Assembly: GCF_015751905.1 (NCBI RefSeq)
Contig: NZ_JADOUF010000001.1
Coordinates: 8,307,501-8,371,500 of the forward strand
Reading direction: 5' to 3'
DNA from: Longispora fulva
GTDB taxonomy: Bacteria; Actinomycetota; Actinomycetes; Mycobacteriales; Micromonosporaceae
DNA: 64,000 bases
Part shown: positions 51,111 to 60,268 of the stretch, piece by piece
Numbering within the stretch: position 1 is the stretch's first letter
Layout: every line of letters starts with the position of its first letter
Position numbers and translations under genes: made by a program
The notes under the pieces: generated by a model
Database searches by the model: none
What the model was told of the DNA's origin: nothing
Seen by the model: only the letters and a program-made list of their open reading frames with translations

Positions 51111-51425
51111 ATGCAGTCGATCACTCATGAAGATCAGTTCAGATTCGCCTATCGACACGTGCTGGGAGAGGTGGCTGAGAACCCTAGGATCAGCGGTGTC
51201 GAGATTGCTGAACGGCTGGCGGCGGTCCTCGCCCACCTCGAGGCTGAGGAGGAACACCGAACGTGCCGGTGCGGCAGGGCGATCGTGATGCCGGTTGGTG
51301 CTACACAGTGGGTTCATGACACCCGAGACCGGGAGCGGGGCTGTCGAGCGGCGACCTTCACATCCAGCGGTGGCTGGGACGACTCCAATCCACGCTCGTG
51401 GACAGCCAAGCCCGCCAAACCGTGA
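51111..51425 (+). CDS. Small hypothetical protein with Cys motif
   Basis: 104 residues. ATG with GAGGAG upstream. It has a C-R-C-G-R-A-I motif near residue 47 and a W-V-H-D...G-C segment about 20 residues later, so a small zinc-ribbon-like fold is possible; the C-terminus is low complexity. It lies directly after the Cys-rich gene and convergent with the ABC-3C ATPase gene. Confidence 0.5.
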   Translation: MQSITHEDQFRFAYRHVLGEVAENPRISGVEIAERLAAVLAHLEAEEEHRTCRCGRAIVMPVGATQWVHDTRDRERGCRAATFTSSGGWDDSNPRSWTAKPAKP

Positions 51426-51496
51426 CATGACGGCGCCACTGCAGCGATCCGCCTCGGCCTTCGTTGGGGGCCAGGTCTCTCATCCGACGCTCGACA

Positions 51497-53242
51497 TCAA
51501 AAACGAAACCCGAACAGCCCTCCGCCTTCGAATTCGTCGGTGAGTCGCTGTTCGAGCAGACAGCCGGCTGGATCGAAGCCGCGATGCGCGACTTTGGCAA
51601 GCTCGTCAGAGTTGAGCGTGACGATGTACTGCAGGTGTTCTTGGGTACAGACCTCGTTGGCGAGACTCAATGCTCGGGCGACTTGGCGTTCGTCGACACC
51701 GTCGAACAGGTGGCTGTCGTGGACGAGGAAGTCGGGCGCGCGTTCGGCTCGGTTCGCTAGCACCGCGAGGGTCAGGTCAAAGCAGAAGATGACCATGCTG
51801 CCGATGCCGCCGCTGTTGTCGCTGGCGATGTGGGGTTCGATCTTGAGACTGCGCTCGGAGGTCCCCAGTCGCAGGTACGCCTCGCGATCGTGGCCATAGA
51901 GTGCGCGGGCGAATCTGTTGAACAGCACCACTGCCTCGTCGATGATCACTCCACGTTCGCCGAGGTCTGCTTCCATTTGCTGTTGCAGCACGACGCGTTC
52001 CTGCTTGATCTGTAGTTTGTTCGACTCCAAGGCCTGAGCGGCTTCGAAGCGGTGGCGTAGCCCTCCGAGGTTTGCTCGTTCCTGTGCGAGCACCTGCTGG
52101 AGAGTGGTGAGTGCGTCGAGCGCGCCGCCTTCGTTGAGGGTGCGCAGGGTCTGCGCGAGGTGTTCGCCCACACGCGAGCGCTCTGTCTCGCGCTGTGTGA
52201 GCCGGTCCTGGATGCTGGCCATTTCGGCTGCGAGGTACTGACGACGGTTGCGCACCACAGAGCCGTGGAATGCCTTGACGTCGGCGAAGCTGCGGCGGAC
52301 TTGATTGCTGAGGACGATGCCGAGTTCGTTGTACGTCGCCTCGAGGTAGGTCAGGTCGGGGTCGGTGGTCTCGTTGACGGCTCGTTCGATGTCGGCAAGG
52401 TTGGCCCGGTCGATGACGTCGTCGTTGCGTGACTGACGGATCATCCGGTCGAGTTCATCGGCCCGATCTCGGAGGTTGTCGTACTCGGGCACGACTCGGA
52501 AGGTGTCGATCTGCCGCTGTACCTCGGCAACTCGGTGTTCTGCGAGCGCGATCTGTCCTCGCAGTTCGGCCGCCTGTCCGATCACCTTTCCCAGGACGGG
52601 GTCAGATGCTGCCTTGTTGAGCTGCTTGCTGACGTTTTCCCGGGCCTGCAGTTGACGGTATCGGTCCGCCAGCTTCCAGTCGATGCCCAGCAAGTAGGCG
52701 AGGTTAGTCATCGCCTCGGAGGCCGACTGCTTGGGGAAGGTACTTGTCGGTTCGTTGAAGGCATGCGCTCGGGCTCTGCGCATGAGGAAGCTGAGGAGAG
52801 CGCGTCCGGAGACACCAGGGTGTTCAGAGGGCAAGCCGAAGAGGTTGTGCTCGATGAGGTGCTGCCATTCATCGAGGGGGACTTCTACCGCGGTACCGAG
52901 ATCCAGTTGGCCTGGTGCCGCACCGTCAGGTCGGGGTGTCAACCGTACCGTGTTGGGGTTGGCGGCACTCCGCTCGACGGTGACGCCATCGGCCATGCCG
53001 GGCCAGTCCAGATGAAGGCGGAACGTTGTGGCGCGCAGCTCCGGGTGCCCGGCGAGTGAGTTCTTGTCACCACTTCCGCCGAGCAGGAAGTGAATCAGCT
53101 CGACCATGCTCGACTTGCCGGCGCTGTTGCGGCTGTCGGTTTCGGTGGAGGACCTGGTGGTATCCGCGACGAGGATGTTCAACCCATCATGGAAGAAGAG
53201 GGCTTTGAAGCGTGCGTCATTGGAGCTGAGGCGCCGTAGCAT
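51497..53242 (-). CDS. ABC-3C system ATPase (SMC/Rad50-like, DUF2326-type)
   Basis: 581 residues. Walker A is N-S-A-G-K-S-S near residue 42. A long coiled-coil lies between about 195 and 400 (heptad-like Leu/Arg/Glu). The C-terminal head has S-G-G-I-G-S (signature-like) near 462 and Walker B F-L-V-H-D-S-H-L-F-D-G near 495. This is the ATPase of an ABC-three-component conflict system, in which the ATPase senses invading nucleic acid or phage protein and licenses an effector. Its start overlaps the middle-component gene by 26 nt. Last gene of the operon. Confidence 0.85.
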   Translation of the reverse strand: MLRRLSSNDARFKALFFHDGLNILVADTTRSSTETDSRNSAGKSSMVELIHFLLGGSGDKNSLAGHPELRATTFRLHLDWPGMADGVTVERSAANPNTVRLTPRPDGAAPGQLDLGTAVEVPLDEWQHLIEHNLFGLPSEHPGVSGRALLSFLMRRARAHAFNEPTSTFPKQSASEAMTNLAYLLGIDWKLADRYRQLQARENVSKQLNKAASDPVLGKVIGQAAELRGQIALAEHRVAEVQRQIDTFRVVPEYDNLRDRADELDRMIRQSRNDDVIDRANLADIERAVNETTDPDLTYLEATYNELGIVLSNQVRRSFADVKAFHGSVVRNRRQYLAAEMASIQDRLTQRETERSRVGEHLAQTLRTLNEGGALDALTTLQQVLAQERANLGGLRHRFEAAQALESNKLQIKQERVVLQQQMEADLGERGVIIDEAVVLFNRFARALYGHDREAYLRLGTSERSLKIEPHIASDNSGGIGSMVIFCFDLTLAVLANRAERAPDFLVHDSHLFDGVDERQVARALSLANEVCTQEHLQYIVTLNSDELAKVAHRGFDPAGCLLEQRLTDEFEGGGLFGFRF

Positions 53243-53486
53243 CTGCCCTCCTTTTCACCAGGACTTCGTTGCGCATGTCCACCACGCCCAACGCGTACAG
53301 GGAGTCCAGTGCGAGGACGAACCACCAGAACGGTACCGGAGCTGCATGGCCGTGGTCCTCACGCCACTGCCGTAGCCGGCTCCATGTCTGACTCACCGTC
53401 AACGGGGCGTCCAGAATCTGGAGGATCTGCGCCCCGACCGCCAGGAGGGAGCGCTGCGGTGCGATGCCTTTGGTGGGCACGATCAT
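53217..53486 (-). CDS. ABC-3C system middle component (MC6-type)
   Basis: 89 residues from the ATG at 53486, which overlaps the upstream stop (ATGA at 53486-53483). The start M-I-V-P-T-K-G-I-A-P-Q-R-S-L-L matches the conserved opening of ABC-3C middle component 6 proteins, followed by a small winged-helix-like body (F-W-W-F-V-L-A-L-D-S-L-Y-A-L-G). Middle components bridge the ATPase and the effector protein. A longer frame to 53549 is not needed. Confidence 0.83.
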   Translation of the reverse strand: MIVPTKGIAPQRSLLAVGAQILQILDAPLTVSQTWSRLRQWREDHGHAAPVPFWWFVLALDSLYALGVVDMRNEVLVKRRADATAPQLQ

Positions 53487-54442
53487 GACATCGAGGCTTC
53501 CCGAAGCGCGGGCGCCCAGCCGGGCGGTGGCGCGTCGAATATGTCGCAAGTTTCGAAGAAGTACGCGAGTACCACGTCGAGTGCCCTTTCGCGGGCCCGG
53601 TCGGCTCGCAGGTTCCCCAGGACGTAGTGACCCAGCTCGTAGACGATCTGGTCGGGGGTGGTGCAGACCTCGGCGAGCTCCTGGTAGTAGGCGCGGAAGC
53701 CATCTGCAGCGTCGTCTCTGGCGGTGACGTCGGCGACGTTGTCATAGTAGTCGTCGAGCAGATAGGTGTGCATCATGGCCAGGCGCAGCGTTTCGCGCTC
53801 ATCCTCGCTGAGGCGGTTGTACTCCATCTTCTGATCGGAGACCTGCAGCAGGTTCGGCGGGCGGTGTTGCCTATTGGCGGGAGTTCGCTTCTCCACCAGA
53901 TGGTCGAGAAGTGGTTTCACGTCTGCTAGGCCGATGCCGTATGCGACGTCGTGCACGGGGATCTCGGCGCCGAACAGATCTTCGACCTCGCCCCGCGGCA
54001 GACGAAGGACTTTCTGTCGAAGCTGAGAGGGGCTCAGCGGCTCAAACAGGAGCGGGACGTGGTCTCGACGGGCTTGGGCCAAGAGGCTAGCGACCTTCGG
54101 GTGCAGACCTCGGGTGTCGTTGTGCACGAAGACGAAGGTTGTGAACTCCCCGCCGCGTTTGGACATGGCGCCTTCGAGATCGCTGGCGAACTTCTCCTCG
54201 ACTTTCTTGGCGTCAAACACCTCAGGGCCGTAGCACGCGTAGAGCTTGCCGCTGTGCAGGCTCAGCCCGTCGGCCGACAAGTCGCCGATGTTTCCGTGCG
54301 TTCGGACGGGGACGAAGTCGTCGTGGCTAAGCGACATCACGTTCTGGAAGAAGGACTCGAAGGCACTGCCGTGAAGGTCGGCCATCCGATCACGGAACAG
54401 GGCCTTCACATACATCTTCTCCAGAAAGTTCAGGCCGTTCAT
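53483..54442 (-). CDS. ABC-3C system effector/C-terminal-domain protein
   Basis: 319 residues. ATG at 54442 with GGAGGGGG upstream. The N-terminal part (1-110) has F-E-S-F-F, G-N-I-G-D-L-S-A-D-G and Y-A-C-Y-G-P-E, the layout of the nuclease-like domains found in ABC-3C effectors but with Tyr-Cys in place of the usual E/Q-x-K, so catalysis is uncertain. The C-terminal part (from about 205) is the shared helical ABC-3C domain (Y-N-R-L-S near 240, Y-L-L-D-D-Y-Y-D near 262). First gene of a three-gene operon with 4-nt and 26-nt overlaps. Confidence 0.8.
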   Translation of the reverse strand: MNGLNFLEKMYVKALFRDRMADLHGSAFESFFQNVMSLSHDDFVPVRTHGNIGDLSADGLSLHSGKLYACYGPEVFDAKKVEEKFASDLEGAMSKRGGEFTTFVFVHNDTRGLHPKVASLLAQARRDHVPLLFEPLSPSQLRQKVLRLPRGEVEDLFGAEIPVHDVAYGIGLADVKPLLDHLVEKRTPANRQHRPPNLLQVSDQKMEYNRLSEDERETLRLAMMHTYLLDDYYDNVADVTARDDAADGFRAYYQELAEVCTTPDQIVYELGHYVLGNLRADRARERALDVVLAYFFETCDIFDAPPPGWAPALREASMS

Positions 54443-55293
54443 GCGCCCCCTCCGCCCGACACCTGAACACTGAAGGTAACCGATGCTCCATCCACTGTGA
54501 AGGCCCGAAACCCTCAAAGGAGCACGGCGGGACATATATTCAGGCATCCTTCCTGCAGGCTGATGGCACGTAAAGTGCAGATTACTACGAATCGTGCGGC
54601 TCGGTCTTGCCGCAGGCCGCCGCCCTGCTACACGGCCATGAACAGCGATGCCTGCAAGTCTTGCCTGGCGAGCCGGCCGCCATGATCTACCAAGGTGTCA
54701 TTGAGCCGGCGCGCTCTCATCTGCACATGCCAGAGCTGTCGGTTTGGCGACAGCGGCACGGCGCGGTGGCTGTTGGACGCGGGGCACTCATCGTGGTGGG
54801 TGAGTCCGCGCGGGCGTTCTGCGGAGAGCGGCTGCTGCGGATGGGACCGATGTTCGCGCGGCACCCCTCGGACATGGTTGCCGTCAAGATCCCCGATGGC
54901 CGAGCTGTTGCTTCTGGCTGCCGACGTGGGTGCGCTTGCTTGCGATCGTCAGCTGAGGGAGTGCACTGAACTGGCGCCTCTGGGTAGCTGTGGAGCCTGA
55001 GTCCCGTGCGCTCGCAGCGATCCCGGTTCTCGGCATCGGCACCTCGAGCCGACAGGGAAACGAAAAGCGACAGGCAGTGGGCTGAACGGACGATTCGGTT
55101 GCTCCGCGCCGTGAGCTACGTTCGCTCGGTGCCGCAAGAGTCACCGAGCGTGGGATGCTAGACGATAGAACTCGGTGGCTGGTGGCGGTAGACCTACGGA
55201 ACAGGCCCGCTTTCGTTGCTGTGCCGGTGCGGCCGTTCATGCGCCGGTGCAGTGGCGAGGTGGCCGTCAGCCAGCCTGGAGGATGGTCCAGTC
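54443..55293. other. Gap without a supported gene
   Basis: This 850-bp stretch separates the divergent ABC-3C operon and DUF4236 gene and must hold promoters for both. A 120-codon plus-strand frame (54607-54969) exists but has no ribosome site, no family resemblance and poor codon pattern, so I do not call it. Confidence 0.5.
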
Positions 55294-56412
55294 ATGGGTT
55301 TTTCGTTCAAGGTCGCGCCGGGTATCAGGATTCGCGCATCTAGCCGGGGGATTCGCACGAGCCTGGGGCCGCGTGGGGCTCGCGTGCACATCGGCGGAGG
55401 TAGAACAGGCTTCTCCAGTGGTGTGGGCCCGGTGGGCTTCTACACCTCGCTCGGTGGGGGTCGAAGCCGTGGTGGTGCGCGCCGCCCGTCCGTGGCCAGC
55501 TATCAGCGTCAGGCCGCGCAGGCCCAGCGGGCCCAGCAGCAGGCGGCGAAGGCCATGCTGGCTCAGCAGTTGGCGGCGTCATTCGCTGGGTTGGTCAACG
55601 TGCATCGGTCAGGGTTCGCCTCGGCGCAACGTCCCATCGCACCAGCACCACCTGAGCCGAACCGTGCTGCGATGTACAAGCAGTTCGAACAGCAATTCCT
55701 CGCCGGGATCGGTTGGCTCAAGCGCACCGAGCGTAAAGCTGCCAAACAGCGTGCGGCGAGTGCCACGGAGCAGGGGGTCCAGGTCGAGCGCGCCAGGCTC
55801 GCGGCTGAGCAGGCGCGCTGGCAACAGCAGCTGGACGAACGGTGGAAGCTGCTGTGTGACAACGACCCCGAGGTCGTGATGGAGACGCTGGCGGAAGCAT
55901 TCGACGACAATGAGGCACCTGCTGCGGCTGTCGGTGTCCAGGGTGATGAGATCGCACTGGTGATTCTGGTACCCGCGGACGACATCGTGCCCGAACAGAT
56001 GCCCTCCACCACACAGGCGGGGAACTTGACCTTCAAGAAGGTCAGCAAGACAACCCGCGCCTCGTTCTATCTTGAGTTCGTCTGTGGGAGCCTCATCGTC
56101 ACCCTCAGAGAGGCGTTCGCCGTCGCTCCGGCCATCCGGCAGGCGCGAGTAGTGGTGCTCCGTAACATGGGGATAGACGCCTACGGGCGTAAGAAGCTTG
56201 ACTGCGTCATGGCGGGCCGGTATTCCCGTCAGGCTCTCGATGGCGTCCGATGGGACACGGCGTCAGCCATCGGTGTCGCGACGGAGACCTCGACTGATCT
56301 CCTCGTCAAGCTGCGCGGCCAGGCCCGCGAGATGCAACCCATCGACCTGACGTCCGAGCCCGAGATCGCGAGCCTCATCCGCGCTGTGGACGTCACCGAA
56401 CTGACGGCCTAG
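55294..56412 (+). CDS. DUF4236 domain protein
   Basis: 372 residues. Start ATG with GGAGG at 55278-55282. The first 60 residues match DUF4236 (M-G-F-S-F-K-V-A-P-G-I-R-I, then S-L-G-P-R-G-A, and repeated Gly-rich turns ending in F-Y-T-S-L-G-G-G), a beta-rich domain seen in phage, plasmid and island proteins. A Gln/Ala coiled coil follows (about 70-110) and a globular C-terminal domain of about 200 residues. Function of the family is not established. Alone on the plus strand between the ABC-3C and AIPR genes. Confidence 0.75.
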   Translation: MGFSFKVAPGIRIRASSRGIRTSLGPRGARVHIGGGRTGFSSGVGPVGFYTSLGGGRSRGGARRPSVASYQRQAAQAQRAQQQAAKAMLAQQLAASFAGLVNVHRSGFASAQRPIAPAPPEPNRAAMYKQFEQQFLAGIGWLKRTERKAAKQRAASATEQGVQVERARLAAEQARWQQQLDERWKLLCDNDPEVVMETLAEAFDDNEAPAAAVGVQGDEIALVILVPADDIVPEQMPSTTQAGNLTFKKVSKTTRASFYLEFVCGSLIVTLREAFAVAPAIRQARVVVLRNMGIDAYGRKKLDCVMAGRYSRQALDGVRWDTASAIGVATETSTDLLVKLRGQAREMQPIDLTSEPEIASLIRAVDVTELTA

Positions 56413-57249
56413 GGTGGCGCCGCAGTGCCCACCTGCGGACTCGGAGTGCCGGAGAAGTGCTACTGAGGCGCCCAGGCCTGCAGAAGGGCACTCGACGTCG
56501 GCTCGCAGCGGCCAAGTGGAGGGGAGCGCGCAACAACGACCGTAGGTTGGGAATCGCGCTTGCTGAGGTAGTCTCCGGGTCAGAGGATGAGGTCTCGCCT
56601 GGCCGCGAACCGCGACGGGACCCCACTGTGGCCTCACCGTCAGGTGGGGCCACATCCCTTGGCGGCGCTGATTAGCGCCGTGAGCGCGGCGGCCAGTGTT
56701 GCCAACTTCGTCAGAAGTACGGCTACCTGCTCTGCTCTCCCAGGTGACGGTCTTGCGACTTCTCGGCGGGCTCTCCGTCGAGTGCGACCCATGGATACCT
56801 CCTTTCCTCACCCACGTGGCGCTGAGGAACGGAGACTTGACGGTCGCGGCGTCATCCGGTGAGAAGAGGTATATCAGCTTGTGAAAACTTTCACAAAGTG
56901 TGATCTTGGGTCGAGGAGTTGTTGCCTGCGGGATCCCGCGCCCTCAACTCGACTTCAAGCAGCGTACAGCTCGGTCCGATCACTCACTGCGCGGGGTCGG
57001 CTATGACGGACGCCACTATGGAGTGCGCCGAGCGACCGGGGCCGGCCTGACTCTGTGTGGCCGAAACTGCGTGGGTGGTCTGGCCGGTCGATCCAGGCGC
57101 ACACCCACTGACTCGGGGGAGGGCGGATCCCGCCCGGCCTGACTCGGGCGAGGCTTGGGCCGTCGGGCCGATTGTCGAGCAGGCCGTGTAGGTCCTCAGA
57201 TAAATTGATTGGCATCGCGGCCGCCACCTCGCCCGGTAACTCACCCCAG
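56413..57249. other. Gap without a gene; contains one palindrome
   Basis: 837 bp between the convergent DUF4236 and AIPR genes. No frame here has a start, ribosome site and credible product. The only structure I see is the palindrome at 56881-56894. Confidence 0.55.
56881..56894. promoter_or_regulatory. Operator-like palindrome GTGAAA-AC-TTTCAC
   Basis: Two perfect 6-bp arms separated by 2 nt, in a locally AT-rich pocket. The form suits a dimeric regulator site, but it lies between two convergent gene ends, so no obvious gene is controlled by it. Confidence 0.35.
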
Positions 57250-59010
57250 CTATTTTGGAGGTCCGGAACTAAGTTCTTTTGCCATCTGGGATACAAGGCT
57301 ATCCACGAACGCGGGTCCTTTTGCAATCTTGTCGGTTGTGCCGCCGGTCTCCTTTAAGGCTTTCGCAAAGCTATCGCGAAGGAAAGCCAGGCAAGTGTCG
57401 AGGCCCGCGTTTGTGATGGGTATGTTGTCCTTGGCCGCCCTTTCCAGTTGCAATAGTGAATGGATCGGCCGGCCGACCAGTTTCGTTGCAGCAACCATCG
57501 CAAGGTGGAATTTGAGATTGTTTCGTTCTGCAGCCGGGGACCCCACTTCAGCTGAAGAAAGGAAGGCATCCACGGCCTTCTGGGACTCGGCGAGCCACAA
57601 ATATACCTCTACCGGAACTTCTTTTGAGAAGATCTTCCTGTAGTCATCATCCCGCTTGAGCAAGCTGGAAGGGCGAGCTCTAGAATTATCTGGTCTACTC
57701 AGCCCCATAGCCATGGCCGCTTGGGCGAGTAACGGGATGCTAACGATACGTTCGGCGCTCTTCCCGCTATTGCGATAGAAGTTTTTTCGCCGGTCGTAGA
57801 ACCAGTCGTGCCCAAGAAAGTATGCCTCGATGTCTCGCTGGATGTCGTCGGTGGCTCGCAACGACGCCGCTGGAACCGTCGTCTGACGGTTCGTGGCTCG
57901 GATGACTTTGTCCCTGGTGGCTGGATCGTCACCGGTAACAAGGATTCTCACCAGAACGGTGCGGTCAAACGCGAAGTGGGTTTCCTCAACTGACCGCAGC
58001 GCATTGTGAATCGTGTGCGAGGTCTGCAGTCCGTTGACAACTTGAACGTCGTCCATCGAGTACGTCTTGCTGACTACTGTTGCTCTTGAGCACACGATGG
58101 TGACGCCATTGTTCAGCCACCAGAATTCTGGAGCTCCGGGATCGAGGAGAGATTCATGGATTTCCCGATTGACCTCGACGTCACCTTGGTAGTCGCGTAC
58201 GTTCCAGTCGAAGATGTGTCGCCGCAACGAGCCGTCCTGCTCGCTAAGAAAGGATACGTAGTCACGCAGTTTGACGAGGGCGACATGGCTGTTTCCGCTA
58301 GTGGCGTTCTCCTGATACGTCAATTCTGTTGTGTAGGACGGGACGGTGCTTGCCCGTCGCCACAACTCTGCGGCGCCGAGAAACTCGACGAATCCGGTTG
58401 TTGATCCGAGTACTACCTCACTGAACTGTCGTTCGAGTTCTTCGGCCTTGATTTTGACCTTGGTGTTGATCGCGTTGTCTCCCCCAGTACGTCCGCGAGT
58501 CGCGTATACGAAATGGACCTCGACTTTTGGATGTCTGACGGCAAGCACTCTGAGTGCCTTGCGGAAGAACCCAGTGCGTAAGACCACGGCTCCTGAGTAA
58601 AGCTGGAGCAGGTCTTGCTCCTCTTCGCTGAGTCTGAGGAGGCGCCGGGAAGCGTCAGCGACCTTCTCGATCGCAGTCTCAGTGAAAGAAGTTGATCTTT
58701 TGGCTTGGATCAACCACACCTCAATCTTGACGCCGACAGGCACACTGGCGATCTTGAAGTCGCTCTGAAGCACCTCGCTGTCTTCAGACAACAAGGTGCC
58801 GCCGACGAACACAAAAACCCCGTCAAGTGCGGCATCGTTGGTGCCACCGATGGTGCCGTCGGCGATCTCCTCTGATGACAGCTCGCGACCATGTAGCGCC
58901 TGCTCAGCAGCGAACAGCTCGAATGCCTCATCATCTCGGATCGCCTTGACCCGCTCTTGCTGCCGACCTGCGAGAATCTGGTCGAGTAGCACTACCTCGT
59001 TATCCGTCAT
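57250..59010 (-). CDS. AIPR abortive-infection phage-resistance protein
   Basis: 586 residues from the ATG at 59010 (an ATG at 59037 is possible). It matches the AIPR family: N-terminal D-D-E-A-F-E-L-F, then S-S-E-E-I-A-D-G-T-I-G-G-T-N-D-A-A-L-D-G (nuclease-type D) and I-Q-A-K (about residue 105), giving a restriction-endonuclease-like D...Q-x-K core. The middle AIPR block has W-N-V-R-D-Y-Q-G, V-N-R-E-I, F-W-W-L-N-N-G-V-T-I-V-C and Q-V-V-N-G-L-Q-T-S. AIPR proteins include Lactococcus abortive-infection factors. It probably cleaves nucleic acid upon phage attack. Codons are less GC-rich than in the flanking chromosome. Confidence 0.87.
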   Translation of the reverse strand: MTDNEVVLLDQILAGRQQERVKAIRDDEAFELFAAEQALHGRELSSEEIADGTIGGTNDAALDGVFVFVGGTLLSEDSEVLQSDFKIASVPVGVKIEVWLIQAKRSTSFTETAIEKVADASRRLLRLSEEEQDLLQLYSGAVVLRTGFFRKALRVLAVRHPKVEVHFVYATRGRTGGDNAINTKVKIKAEELERQFSEVVLGSTTGFVEFLGAAELWRRASTVPSYTTELTYQENATSGNSHVALVKLRDYVSFLSEQDGSLRRHIFDWNVRDYQGDVEVNREIHESLLDPGAPEFWWLNNGVTIVCSRATVVSKTYSMDDVQVVNGLQTSHTIHNALRSVEETHFAFDRTVLVRILVTGDDPATRDKVIRATNRQTTVPAASLRATDDIQRDIEAYFLGHDWFYDRRKNFYRNSGKSAERIVSIPLLAQAAMAMGLSRPDNSRARPSSLLKRDDDYRKIFSKEVPVEVYLWLAESQKAVDAFLSSAEVGSPAAERNNLKFHLAMVAATKLVGRPIHSLLQLERAAKDNIPITNAGLDTCLAFLRDSFAKALKETGGTTDKIAKGPAFVDSLVSQMAKELSSGPPK

Positions 59011-59236
59011 GGGCTGGAAGCCTATCGGTCCACGCATCCCTTGAGGAACGTGTCCGCTCGCGGCGTCGCCGATTGTTCCAGATGATCGTCGCGAGTTCAC
59101 AGACGCGGCGCGAGTGAGGTCGTGTCGCATCCGCCAACCGCACGGAGTCAACCCAGCTCATGGCGCAGCCGACGTAGATCCAGCTGGACGACTGCAGTCG
59201 GGATCACCACGCCGACAGGCGGGACGGTCGATGTCG

Positions 59237-60268
59237 TCACGGTCTGCTGACCCCAGGCGCGACAGCCAGTGGATGAGGTTGTCCGGTCATTGCCGACAGA
59301 GCCACGGCGACAGCGTGTAGGTCTGCCTTGATGTAGGTGGTAGTCGCAGCACCAACCGAATCAGTGTGTCCCGCATAGGCACGGGCGACGCCGTACCCGA
59401 AGTGCCGCTCGACCCACGTCAAGGTGGTGTGGCGTAGCCAGTGGGTGGAGATGCCCTGCACCGCGACCCACGGCAGCGCGTCCCCGATTCGCTTCCAGAG
59501 ATGGTCATAGCGCCTGCTGGTGATCGCTCGGCCATTGCGGTACCGCAACAGCTTGTCCCCGGGCAGCACCGCGCCGCGGCCGCGGGCTTGCGTGTTGAGG
59601 TGGTCGGCGAGTTCCAGCGTGATGGGCTGCCATCGAACGGTGCCGCCCTTCTCCGCGAGTCGGATGAGGCCGTTGCGGACGTCCAGGTCGATCAGCCGCA
59701 AACCGAGCGCGCCGCCGCGACGGCAGGCGGTCTCGGTGTGCAGCCGCAGCAGAAGCGCGTCGAGCACCACGTCGTTGCCGCTGGTGCGTGCGGCGTGGTT
59801 GATCTCGTCGATTTCTCGCGTGGTCAACGCCCGCCGGGTGCTGGGCAGTCTGCGGGGTTTGGCGACGCGGTGTGCGGGGCTGGCGGTGGGATCGATCAGC
59901 CCGTCGGCGATGGCGCGGTTGAAGACGGCGCGGGCGGCTGCGATGACGTGTTCACCGGCGTGCCGACCGCCACGGGTGGTGCGGCGCGACCGAGCGGAGG
60001 CGGCGGTCTTACGCTGCATGGCCTCGATGTCGCTGGCGGCGATCTTGTCCAGAGGCCAGTCTTCCCATGCTTCTACCATGCGGTCCCAGTAGCTGCCGTA
60101 TGTACGTTGTGCGCCGGGCCCAGCTGCTGCCACGACCCGGGGCAGGTACTCGCCGAATGTCGGTAACGGCGTTTGCGGCGCGTCATCGTCCCGGAGGTCG
60201 GAGATCGTGATGCCGAGCTGGTCGAGCAGGCGTCGTGCTGCGGCGAGCCGCTCTGGATCAGCGGTCAC
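59237..60268 (-). CDS. int: Tyrosine-family integrase of the tRNA-Leu island
   Basis: 343 residues. N-terminal SAM-like DNA-binding domain to about 165, then a catalytic domain with T-E-T-A-C-R-R-G-G-A (first Arg), H-W-L-R (H-x-x-R), A-G-H-T (second His), and the nucleophile in T-T-T-Y-I-K. All catalytic residues are present. GTG at 60268 overlaps the stop of the AbrB-like gene (GTGA at 60268-60265). It lies 633 bp from the tRNA whose 3' end it evidently targets. Longer upstream reading to 60598 is the antisense-like shadow of the AbrB gene region. Confidence 0.9.
   Translation of the reverse strand: MTADPERLAAARRLLDQLGITISDLRDDDAPQTPLPTFGEYLPRVVAAAGPGAQRTYGSYWDRMVEAWEDWPLDKIAASDIEAMQRKTAASARSRRTTRGGRHAGEHVIAAARAVFNRAIADGLIDPTASPAHRVAKPRRLPSTRRALTTREIDEINHAARTSGNDVVLDALLLRLHTETACRRGGALGLRLIDLDVRNGLIRLAEKGGTVRWQPITLELADHLNTQARGRGAVLPGDKLLRYRNGRAITSRRYDHLWKRIGDALPWVAVQGISTHWLRHTTLTWVERHFGYGVARAYAGHTDSVGAATTTYIKADLHAVAVALSAMTGQPHPLAVAPGVSRP

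Noticed and set aside
54607-54969. 120-codon plus-strand frame upstream of the DUF4236 gene
   Set aside because: No ribosome site, no family resemblance and unconvincing codon pattern; the region more likely carries divergent promoters.
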